Source: Shewanella mesophila (lineage in GTDB: Bacteria > Pseudomonadota > Gammaproteobacteria > Enterobacterales > Shewanellaceae). Taken from it: DNA of 64,000 nucleotides. Below, piece after piece: positions 54,180-62,127 of the stretch. The stretch covers positions 1,860,001-1,924,000 of the forward strand of contig NZ_CP080421.1 of the NCBI RefSeq assembly GCF_019457515.1. The letters run 5' to 3'. The position numbers were made by a program, and so were the translations under genes. The notes beneath the pieces were generated by a model, which did not search any database, was not told the origin of the DNA, and worked only from the letters and a program-made list of their open reading frames with translations. Position 1 is the first letter of the stretch. Each line of letters starts with the position of its first letter.

Positions 54180-56804
54180 TTAGTTGCTACTTTGTTGAGC
54201 TGGCGCCCACTCCGACCATTGCTGCTCTGTCTTCTGATGCAAGGTAAAGCGTTTGTCTGCGCTGATCTGATTGTCAGTTGAACTAATCTGTTCGGTCACG
54301 ACGCCAATGCCACCTGCTAGAATATTTTCCAGAGAACCAGTTTCAATTTGAGCGCCAGAAAACAAGCCTACATCGACTTTTATGCCAGAAAGATCCCAGA
54401 ACTGACTACTCTGATTGACCAGATGTTTATAGTTGGCATCAATTTGAGCCAATATGAGCACCTCAACACCATCGTCTGTGAGGCGATAATCTCTCACATC
54501 GCCGATCTTAATGCCGCGGAAAATAATCGGCGTGCCCACTTTAATTGAGCCGAGACTCGAGTCCACTAAGGTGATCGATAACGTATCTTGGGCGATTTGC
54601 ACCGGCGCGTCAGTGGTGCCAATAAATTGAGTTATAGCGAGTGTGCTTACCCCAGGGAGGACTGCAACATAAGGCCCGGTAAGTAGTGTCTCTGCAGCAG
54701 TGATCCCTGAAAGGGATATCTGCGCGTCGACCAGGTAATACTGCGAATCTTCTCGGGTAAAAATGTTGGCATAATCGCCATAAAGATAAGCATCGAGGTG
54801 TAAACTGCTCAGGTCGGCATTGAGTTTTACTCTCTCGACTTCACCAATTTTATGACCCATATATCGGATAGGGGCATAGGCGGCAATTTTACTACTGGCA
54901 GGGAAAGTTAACTGAATGGGCTGAGCCTTTGCGAGTGCCAATGACTGTGAGCCGTAAAGGTGGTGTTGATCGCCTGTTTCTCCCTCTTTTAATAGCCCTA
55001 GGGAGACACTGCCTTTGAGCGCTCCTTCTAACGGAGCAACATCAACTTTGACGCCAGTTAAACTGGCGTCAATGGTCATCGCACCATTTCGCCAAAATAC
55101 GGTGTTTGACTTGATTAAATTACGAAAGGCTTTGTCTATTCCTAAAACGATAGCAAAATTTTCGTCACTGGCATTCCAATCAAGGCTTAGCACTTTCCCT
55201 ATCTGCATTTTTTTGTAATAGATGGGCGATTTTGGCGTTAAATCGGCGCCATCAGGACTCGACAGCGTGATCGTTAACATCTCACGCTGTTCAATGGTTT
55301 CTTTTGCTTGTTGCATTGAGGCAAATAATGACAGACCCGTGCCACTTGCGAGCCGTTGGGTGCTTTTGCTTCTTATTAAACTAATTGCACCTTTAGTCAA
55401 AGTCGTTAAATCTCGGGTGCTGACTGACACACCATCAAGCGAAGCCTCTATGGCTAACGCCGATTCCGGAATAAAGTAGCTGCCTTTGGTGATCAATGAG
55501 CGATATTCTGACCAAATCTCTATTTGGTATTGGATGCCACTATAGTCAGGTTTGAATTTAACGCCTGTCACTGTACCTATCGGCAGCTGTTTGAATCGTA
55601 CCTCTGCGCCAGCTTTGATACCGGGGTTATCCTCGGCCGACAGCGTTAACTGCACTGGTTGAACGCGACTCTCAGGTGCCGTGTTAAGCAGTATATATTC
55701 CGATTTAGCTTCTCCGACGCCTGGAATGAAATTAATCACGCTGCCTGTCACTAGGCGTGAAGCGTGTTTTATGCCAGCAAGTGATATGTCTGCGCCTTCG
55801 ACCCAAAACTGCGCCGTTCCGCTGAGTAAATCGGCATATTGGGTATCGATAGTGGCGTCGAAACGAACGCCTTTATCGAGTAGGTGGGTTTGATTAATCC
55901 GTCCTATCTCTATGCCTCTAAAGATAATACTCGCACCGGTTTGTATTGCATCTGCATTGTCTGCGAGCAAACTAAAGGATGCACCACCGAGTGCTGAATC
56001 GGCATCTTCATAAATAACGAACTTTTGATTAGCTGTGGCTTTTGTACCATTAGGGTCAGAAGAGAAGGTGACTCCTCCTGCGAGGATCGCCGCAAGACTT
56101 TCTGTTTTTACTTTTAGGCCTGAAAGTGAAGCATCGAGTGTTAATCCTGATACATTCCAAAAGGCGGAGTTTTGTTTAATCAAGTGCGCATATTGCTTCT
56201 GGATATAGGCATTAAACAGTATGCTGTCATCGTTGACGAGTCGGTAGCTGACGATTTTACCAACAGGGATCTGCCGATAAAAAACTTGTGAGCCTACATC
56301 CAGTGAGCCAAGGCTCTTGCTGGTCAGCTCAATCATAAGTCCATCGCTACCTGGTGCGACCGGCGGAGCCTGATCTTCGGCAACAAAATCACTTCGGTAT
56401 TCACCATCCCCTGGTTGGATTGCAATGTAGTTACCAGAAAATAGCGCATCTAGACCCTCAACACCGGTAATAGAAGCTTTGGGCATCACTAACCAAAATT
56501 TGGTTTCATCACGCAGGAAAGGGGTTGAGCGATAATCCATAATAAGATCAACATAAACTCCTTGTAATGCATCATCGATACTAATGTCGACTACCTTACC
56601 AACGGTCAAGCCTTGGTAGCGGACTAAGGTCTTACCGACGTCGATTCCGGTTGCACTCGGGAAATGGATTCGAACTTCAACACCCGATTCGCGAATACTT
56701 TTAATACCAAGCCAAGCGCCTAATACGAGTGCGACAATAGGCAGTAACCATATAGGAGAGAAAAGCTTTTTCTTTACCACTTTAGGTGCTTCAAGTTCTG
56801 TCAT
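54180..56804 (-). CDS. letB: Lipid-transport MCE tunnel protein LetB (YebT)
   Basis: 874 residues, nearly the E. coli LetB length (877). One N-terminal transmembrane helix (LFSPIWLLPIVALVLGAWLG) is followed by seven MCE domains, counted by their repeated cores (RYQGLTVGKV, YRQIPVGKI, FRGIEIGRI, FKQLPIGTV, YKKMQIGKV, YMGHKIGEV and FRGIKIGDV). In E. coli seven stacked rings bridge the periplasm for phospholipid movement. The gene overlaps the second letA-like gene by 14 bases, so it is co-translated with its membrane partner. Confidence 0.95.
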   Translation of the reverse strand: MTELEAPKVVKKKLFSPIWLLPIVALVLGAWLGIKSIRESGVEVRIHFPSATGIDVGKTLVRYQGLTVGKVVDISIDDALQGVYVDLIMDYRSTPFLRDETKFWLVMPKASITGVEGLDALFSGNYIAIQPGDGEYRSDFVAEDQAPPVAPGSDGLMIELTSKSLGSLDVGSQVFYRQIPVGKIVSYRLVNDDSILFNAYIQKQYAHLIKQNSAFWNVSGLTLDASLSGLKVKTESLAAILAGGVTFSSDPNGTKATANQKFVIYEDADSALGGASFSLLADNADAIQTGASIIFRGIEIGRINQTHLLDKGVRFDATIDTQYADLLSGTAQFWVEGADISLAGIKHASRLVTGSVINFIPGVGEAKSEYILLNTAPESRVQPVQLTLSAEDNPGIKAGAEVRFKQLPIGTVTGVKFKPDYSGIQYQIEIWSEYRSLITKGSYFIPESALAIEASLDGVSVSTRDLTTLTKGAISLIRSKSTQRLASGTGLSLFASMQQAKETIEQREMLTITLSSPDGADLTPKSPIYYKKMQIGKVLSLDWNASDENFAIVLGIDKAFRNLIKSNTVFWRNGAMTIDASLTGVKVDVAPLEGALKGSVSLGLLKEGETGDQHHLYGSQSLALAKAQPIQLTFPASSKIAAYAPIRYMGHKIGEVERVKLNADLSSLHLDAYLYGDYANIFTREDSQYYLVDAQISLSGITAAETLLTGPYVAVLPGVSTLAITQFIGTTDAPVQIAQDTLSITLVDSSLGSIKVGTPIIFRGIKIGDVRDYRLTDDGVEVLILAQIDANYKHLVNQSSQFWDLSGIKVDVGLFSGAQIETGSLENILAGGIGVVTEQISSTDNQISADKRFTLHQKTEQQWSEWAPAQQSSN

Positions 56805-57423
56805 CGTTCGATTCCAATCGGTCCCAGAGTAAACGTGTATCTAATACTTTCGCCGCTAGTTGAGTCAGTAATATGACTAATGCAAACGCTGTCGCTGCAG
56901 GCGCAGGCTTTGCGTCGAATAGCTGCCCCATATTGACGAGCGCAGCAGTGATGGAGATGACGAAAAGGTCTAACATCGACCAGCGGCCAATCCATTCTAT
57001 GATATGAAAACCAGCCATTAATTTTCTTTTCGATATTGGCACTTCAAAACTAATCGCGAGCAAATAGATGCACAGGCCAATAATTTTTAACATCGGCACT
57101 AATATACTGGCAGTAAACAAGATAATAGCAATGGGTAAAAGATCTAATTGAATTAGGTGGTTAATACCACTGAATATGGTGTCTTTTCTCACTTGACCTT
57201 GGCTGGTCATAACGGTAATGGGATAGAGGTTAGCGGGAAACAACAATATGGCTGCTGTGATCAGTAATGCCCAACTTTTTTGTATACTGCTGTAATCTCG
57301 GCTGGTTACTTCTTGTCCACATCTTGGGCAGGTTTTATTCTGCGTCTGACACAAATTGGTACAAGTAGGGCAGCAGGTAAGCCCGAGGCGCTGCCCTTGA
57401 GCAGAGGTGTTACTTGTACTCAT
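56791..57423 (-). CDS. PqiA/LetA-type membrane protein, second half
   Basis: 210 residues with four helices. N-terminal zinc-finger pairs CCPTCTNLC and CPRC (rubredoxin-like), then the PqiA domain (LLITAAILLFPANLYPITVMTS, IILFTASILVPMLKIIGLCIY, GRWSMLDLFVISITAALV). Corresponds to the C-terminal half of E. coli LetA (YebS, 427 residues), which here is split. It overlaps the first half by 14 bases in a different frame and LetB by 14 bases, so all three are tightly coupled and probably form one inner-membrane complex. Confidence 0.92.
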   Translation of the reverse strand: MSTSNTSAQGQRLGLTCCPTCTNLCQTQNKTCPRCGQEVTSRDYSSIQKSWALLITAAILLFPANLYPITVMTSQGQVRKDTIFSGINHLIQLDLLPIAIILFTASILVPMLKIIGLCIYLLAISFEVPISKRKLMAGFHIIEWIGRWSMLDLFVISITAALVNMGQLFDAKPAPAATAFALVILLTQLAAKVLDTRLLWDRLESNDDRT

Positions 57424-58042
57424 TAAGGACGCTCCACATATGTTCTATGTCATATTCTCTTTGTAAAAATATCACCACGATAAATAACATCGTAAAGCAA
57501 AAGGTACCAATGCCGAAGTAGAGGTCCGTATAGTCAGAGAGCTGAAACACAGAAACGAAGATACTGATCATATAAATTTCTAACATGCTCAGTTGGCTTA
57601 TGAGGTTGTGTTGACACAAAAATCCCTTATAAATTTTACGAAAAAAGGGATTATGTAACTGATATTTTACGATAAGCACTTGCAGCAATACCGATAGGAT
57701 CAGCAGGCCTGGTGCGATCACCGCCGCCGTTAATACCGCGATAGCCACCACCCAATATCCTTGGTCCGCCACCGACATGGCGCCGCCGAAGATGGTCGTG
57801 GTTCTTACACTGCCAAGAAAGTGAAGTTCGAGTACCGGGAAAAAATTAGCGGGAAAATACAGCGCAAGTGCCGCGAGACATAAAGCCAGCATACCGTTAA
57901 TCGAACAATATGGGGTATCGTAGAGGTAGCTATTGCAGCGAGGGCATAAGGCTCGAACTCCGGAGGGGAGGGCGCGCTTTCTGACGACCAAATCGCAGGA
58001 ACGACAAAGGACGATACTCTTATCTAACACGTCTCTATCCAT
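57410..58042 (-). CDS. PqiA/LetA-type membrane protein, first half
   Basis: 210 residues, four helices. Zinc-finger pairs CRSC and CPRC, followed by a PqiA domain (LCLAALALYFPANFFPVLELHF, TAAVIAPGLLILSVLLQVL, ISQLSMLEIYMISIFVSVFQL). Corresponds to the N-terminal half of E. coli LetA. First gene of the letA1-letA2-letB set; the promoter should lie in the short region shared with yebG. Whether the split is ancestral or derived cannot be told here. Confidence 0.92.
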   Translation of the reverse strand: MDRDVLDKSIVLCRSCDLVVRKRALPSGVRALCPRCNSYLYDTPYCSINGMLALCLAALALYFPANFFPVLELHFLGSVRTTTIFGGAMSVADQGYWVVAIAVLTAAVIAPGLLILSVLLQVLIVKYQLHNPFFRKIYKGFLCQHNLISQLSMLEIYMISIFVSVFQLSDYTDLYFGIGTFCFTMLFIVVIFLQREYDIEHMWSVLNEYK

Positions 58043-58259
58043 AATGCGTATCGATATATTCCTATCATTGAGGGTCGTTATGAGAAAGACACTTTATTGA
58101 TATAGACCAGTAATCTGTCGATGTTAACGTATTACTATGATGCTGTTGGACATAAATTTTATCGCCTTGGGCATACAGAGTCTAACTATTTATATAGCAT
58201 AAGATTCTATCAGATAAATTTGAACACTTGCATAAGAACTTATAATTGTGAGATTCTAC

Positions 58260-58279
58260 AACTGTATATAAAAACAGTG
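58260..58279 (+). promoter_or_regulatory. LexA (SOS) box before yebG
   Basis: CTG-N10-CAG with the spacer TATATAAAAA (58262-58277), close to the consensus CTGTATATATATACAG. A TATAAT at 58241-58246 lies just upstream, so the box covers the start region of transcription. YebG is a LexA-regulated gene in E. coli. Confidence 0.85.
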
Positions 58280-58290
58280 TGAGGGCAGGC

Positions 58291-58575
58291 ATGGCAGTAA
58301 TAACTAAATTTGTCGTTGTCAGAGAAGGGGTTGAGAAGATGACATTCACATCTAAGAAGGAGGCTGACGCCTACGATAAGATGCTCGATATCGCGGACAA
58401 TCTTCTTCCTTTTATCGAGCAATCAGCTTTAGAGCTCGATGACAGCGCGACAGAGAAGCTTTGTTTCTATTTGGCTGAAAACAAAGATCAACTTATGGGC
58501 TTGTTAAAAGGTAGTGCAGCACCCAAAGCAGCGCCAACGAAAAAAGCGGCTAAAAAGCCAGAATCTAAAACGTAA
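58291..58575 (+). CDS. yebG: DNA-damage-inducible protein YebG
   Basis: 94 residues. MAVITKFVVVREGVEKMTFTSKKEADAYDKMLD parallels E. coli YebG almost residue for residue, and the C-terminal tail is Lys/Ala-rich. ATG 58291 is preceded by GAGGGC. A LexA box sits 14 bases upstream. The molecular function of YebG is unknown. The msrC gene follows after 19 bases, possibly in the same SOS-inducible transcript. Confidence 0.94.
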   Translation: MAVITKFVVVREGVEKMTFTSKKEADAYDKMLDIADNLLPFIEQSALELDDSATEKLCFYLAENKDQLMGLLKGSAAPKAAPTKKAAKKPESKT

Positions 58576-58594
58576 AAATAGTTAGGATAATTTT

Positions 58595-59053
58595 ATGACG
58601 TCTGTGTGTTACGACACCTTAGTGAGACAAACCGATGCGCTGTTTGCTGGAGAAGATAATCTAATTGCGGCTATGGCTAACTTTTCAGCATTGATTAATG
58701 ATCACCTCGATGATCTCAATTGGGCTGGTTTTTATCTCGTCGAAGGCGAACAGTTAATTCTTGGCCCTTTTCAAGGGAAAGTCGCCTGCACGCGAATTCC
58801 AATGGGAAAGGGGGTTTGTGGCACGGCGGCGCTAACCAATACCACACAGCGAGTCGCAGATGTACATCAATTTGAAGGGCATATTGCCTGTGATTCGGCG
58901 AGTAACTCCGAAATTGTCATCCCGATGCGACGAAATGGCAAAGTTATAGCGGTATTAGATATTGATAGCCCCTCGTTATCAAGATTCGATGAAGCCGATC
59001 AAATTGGCCTAGAGTTAGTCCTTAAAAGCTTGGAAAATGCTTTATTTGCTTAA
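58595..59053 (+). CDS. msrC: Free methionine-R-sulfoxide reductase MsrC (YebR)
   Basis: 152 residues, one GAF domain. WAGFYLVEGEQLILGPFQGKVACTRIPMGKGVCG holds the conserved cysteines (CTR, VCG), and HIACDSASNSEIVIPM is the remaining signature with the third Cys. It reduces free Met-R-sulfoxide with thioredoxin. Lies between yebG and proQ; the yebR (msrC)-proQ-prc order is as in E. coli. Confidence 0.94.
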   Translation: MTSVCYDTLVRQTDALFAGEDNLIAAMANFSALINDHLDDLNWAGFYLVEGEQLILGPFQGKVACTRIPMGKGVCGTAALTNTTQRVADVHQFEGHIACDSASNSEIVIPMRRNGKVIAVLDIDSPSLSRFDEADQIGLELVLKSLENALFA

Positions 59054-59334
59054 ACTACAACCAATTTTGCGCAATTGATGGTCGCAATCGTCTCCGGCAC
59101 GCTTATAATAGGCCGCTCGACGAACATAAAAATGCCCAGTAACATTTCATTAGTTGAAATGAATACTTGGCGTTTGTTAAATGTAATTGATAAGGTATGT
59201 TGGATTGTGCTGGAGAGATGGTTAGTATCCTTTAAAGAAATGGCCTCTTAACTTAAGTCTAACAAATATGAACGACACGCCTACCAACACTGTTTTGGTT
59301 TGGTGATAGTCCCTTTTAAACTGTGGAAGTAATG

Positions 59335-59976
59335 ATGGAATCAACAGAAAAGTTGACCGACACCAACGCTATTCTTGCGTATTTATATGAAACATTTCCT
59401 TTGTGCTTTATTGCTGAAGGTGAAACTAAACCTCTTAAAATTGGATTGTTTCAAGACTTGGCTGACAGGTTAGCTGATGATTCTAAAGTCAGTAAAACTC
59501 AATTGAGAATTGCCTTACGTCGTTATACGAGTAGCTGGCGTTATCTTAAAGGTGTAAAAGCTGGCGCACAGCGTGTCGACCTTGACGGTAATGAGTGTGG
59601 TGAACTTGAGCAAGAGCATATCGACCATGCGCAAGCTACACTGAAAGATAGTCAAGAAAAAGCTAAGGCTAAACGTGTTGCAAAAGCGGCGGCCAGTAAA
59701 GGTGAAAACTCTGCGCCTAAGGCAGAGAAAAAACCATTTAAGAAACCTGCTCCGAAGCGCAAGCCTGTTGCGACAAAAACGGCTAAGCCAGAGACTGTCG
59801 TTGAAAATTTAGTACCAGCAGTGTTGACCGAGCTGAAACAAAATCAGCGCGTCAGTGTCAAACTAGGTAAATCACCCGTTGCGGGTGTGGTATTAGACAT
59901 CAAAAAAGAAGATGTGCAAGTACAGTTAGATTCAGGATTGACCATTAAAGTTAAGATTGAACACATCCTGTTATAG
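59335..59976 (+). CDS. proQ: RNA chaperone ProQ
   Basis: 213 residues. N-terminal FinO/ProQ domain (about 1-115) with FPLCFIAEGETKPLKIGLF and LRIALRRYTSSWRYLKGVKAGAQRVDLDG, a Lys/Ala/Pro-rich linker and a C-terminal Tudor-like domain (QRVSVKLGKSPVAGVVLDIKKEDVQVQL). ATG 59335 is chosen because GGAAG sits six bases away; alternatives at 59323 and 59332 would add a few residues. ProQ binds small RNAs and mRNA 3' ends. Prc follows at close range. Confidence 0.95.
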   Translation: MESTEKLTDTNAILAYLYETFPLCFIAEGETKPLKIGLFQDLADRLADDSKVSKTQLRIALRRYTSSWRYLKGVKAGAQRVDLDGNECGELEQEHIDHAQATLKDSQEKAKAKRVAKAAASKGENSAPKAEKKPFKKPAPKRKPVATKTAKPETVVENLVPAVLTELKQNQRVSVKLGKSPVAGVVLDIKKEDVQVQLDSGLTIKVKIEHILL

Positions 59977-60006
59977 CTGTCTCATAGTGAAAGGAGTAAC
60001 TTGTTG

Positions 60007-62052
60007 ATGCGAAAACTAACTCTGGCTGTCTCAATTGCCAGCATTTTTGTAGGATTCTCGGCTTGGGCATTGACGCCTACAATTCCATCGAGCGAGTTGC
60101 CCTCACTAACCCAAGAGCCACAACATAAAGTGGCGAGCAAGCGAGTGACAGGTCTGTTCACTCGCGCTCATTATCATAGATTTGATCTTGATGATGCCTT
60201 TTCCCAGCAGGTATTTGACCGTTATCTAAAACAGCTCGATTACCGTCGTAACGTGCTGTTGCAGAGCGATATTGACGGTTTTAAAGTTTATTCAACCCAA
60301 TTTGATGACATGCTCAAAAGTGGTGATTTAACGGCGGCGTATAAGATGTTTGATCTTGTTCAGCAGCGCCGTTATGACCGTTTCGCTTACGCGCTATCTT
60401 TGCTCGATAAAGAGATCGACTTCACTGTTGCAGGCGATAGCTATCAATATGATCGCGATGATGCCGCTTGGCCAAAAGATGAAGCCGAGGTGAATGAGCT
60501 TTGGCGTCAACGGGTCAAATATGATGCGTTAAACCTTAAGTTGACGGGCAAAAATTGGGATGAAATAGTTAAGGTGCTTGAGAAGCGCTACAACAATGCC
60601 ATCAAACGCTTGAGCCAAACTAAGAGCGAAGATGTGTTCCAGGGCGTGATGAATGCATTTTCTCGCACGGTAGAGCCCCATACAAGTTATCTCTCTCCTC
60701 GCAACGCTGAGCGTTTCCAAATGGAAATGAACCTCAGTCTTGAAGGCATTGGCGCTGTGTTGCAGATGGACGACGACTATACCGTGATTAAGAGTCTGGT
60801 TGCCGGTGGTCCCGCAGCAGGTAGCGAAAAGCTTGCGCCAGAAGATCGCATTGTCGGTGTTGGCCAAGAAGGCGAAGAGATCGTCGATGTCATTGGCTGG
60901 CGACTTGACGATGTTGTAGAGCTAATCAAAGGACCTAAAGGCAGTAAGGTTGTATTGCAGATTTTACCTAAGAAAGGGGGATCTTCAGCTAAGCCAACGA
61001 ATGTGACCATAGTTCGAGATAAGATCCGTCTTGAAGACCGCGCAGCTACATCAGAAGTGATTGAACCTAAAACCGGAGATTATGCTGGACGTAAAGTCGG
61101 CGTGATCAAGGTGCCAGGTTTCTATATGAACCTTTCTCAAGATGTTTCAAAAGAGTTAGCAAAACTCAACGAAGCAAAAGTTGAAGGTGTCGTGATCGAT
61201 CTTCGTGGTAATGGTGGCGGTGCATTAACTGAAGCGACACTACTAACGGGGTTATTTATCGAACAAGGCCCTGTGGTTCAAATTCGTGATGCTAATGGCA
61301 AGGTATCTCAAAACAGAGATAATGATGGCCGAGTATCTTATGCTGGTCCATTAACGGTAATGGTTGACCGTTATAGTGCGTCTGCTTCTGAGATCTTCGC
61401 TGCAGCTCTTCAGGATTATGACCGTGCCCTTATCGTCGGTGAATCGACTTTCGGTAAAGGAACGGTCCAGCAGCACAAGAGTTTAGGTCGAATCTACGAT
61501 ATGTATGATAAGCCTATCGGACATGTGCAATATACTATTGCAAAGTTTTACCGTATTAACGGTGGCAGCACTCAGCTTAAAGGGGTTACCCCAGATATTC
61601 CATTCCCAAGTGCGCTTGAACCTGGTGAATATGGTGAAGCTGAAGAAGATAACGCATTGCCGTGGGACAAAGTACCTGTTGCACAATATGGCACTTTAGG
61701 TGATATCAATCCAAACTTAATCACGAATTTGGATAAACGTCATCAACAGCGTGTCAAAAAAGACGTTGAGTTTGGTTATATCTATCAAGATATTGCTGAA
61801 TTTAAGAAGAGCCATAAAGAAAAAAGTGTCTCTTTAGTTGAGAAAGAGCGTATTGAAGAACGCGAGACAAATGACGATAAGCAGTTGGCACGTTTAAATG
61901 AGCGCCGCGCTGTCGATGGTTTAGCACCTTTGGCTACGCTCGATGGTGCAGAAGTTGACGCTAAAGCACCAGATGCTTTCTTAGATGAAACGGTCTATAT
62001 CACCCTTGATATGGTAGATATGGACAAAATGGCCAAGACTCAGGTTAATTAA
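60007..62052 (+). CDS. prc: C-terminal processing protease Prc (Tsp)
   Basis: 681 residues. Signal peptide (MRKLTLAVSIASIFVGFSAWA), then an N-terminal domain, a PDZ domain (GAVLQMDDDYTVIKSLVAGGPA, EDRIVGVGQEG), the protease core with the SASASE box at 457-462 and catalytic Lys484 (FGKGT), and a C-terminal DUF3340-like part. Periplasmic Ser/Lys protease acting on misfolded proteins and peptidoglycan hydrolases. AGGAG lies 10 bases before ATG 60007; two TTG codons at 60001 and 60004 are alternatives. Directly after proQ, as in E. coli. Confidence 0.96.
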   Translation: MRKLTLAVSIASIFVGFSAWALTPTIPSSELPSLTQEPQHKVASKRVTGLFTRAHYHRFDLDDAFSQQVFDRYLKQLDYRRNVLLQSDIDGFKVYSTQFDDMLKSGDLTAAYKMFDLVQQRRYDRFAYALSLLDKEIDFTVAGDSYQYDRDDAAWPKDEAEVNELWRQRVKYDALNLKLTGKNWDEIVKVLEKRYNNAIKRLSQTKSEDVFQGVMNAFSRTVEPHTSYLSPRNAERFQMEMNLSLEGIGAVLQMDDDYTVIKSLVAGGPAAGSEKLAPEDRIVGVGQEGEEIVDVIGWRLDDVVELIKGPKGSKVVLQILPKKGGSSAKPTNVTIVRDKIRLEDRAATSEVIEPKTGDYAGRKVGVIKVPGFYMNLSQDVSKELAKLNEAKVEGVVIDLRGNGGGALTEATLLTGLFIEQGPVVQIRDANGKVSQNRDNDGRVSYAGPLTVMVDRYSASASEIFAAALQDYDRALIVGESTFGKGTVQQHKSLGRIYDMYDKPIGHVQYTIAKFYRINGGSTQLKGVTPDIPFPSALEPGEYGEAEEDNALPWDKVPVAQYGTLGDINPNLITNLDKRHQQRVKKDVEFGYIYQDIAEFKKSHKEKSVSLVEKERIEERETNDDKQLARLNERRAVDGLAPLATLDGAEVDAKAPDAFLDETVYITLDMVDMDKMAKTQVN

Positions 62053-62070
62053 GCCAATATAAGTCATCAA

Positions 62071-62098
62071 AAAACGCGCTATTGGCGCGTTTTTTTTA
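62071..62098 (+). terminator. Rho-independent terminator of prc
   Basis: AAAACGCGC (62071-62079) pairs with GCGCGTTTT (62085-62093), followed by a long T-run. Confidence 0.9.
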
Positions 62099-62127
62099 TC
62101 AAATTTACACAGATAAGAGGAACTGTG

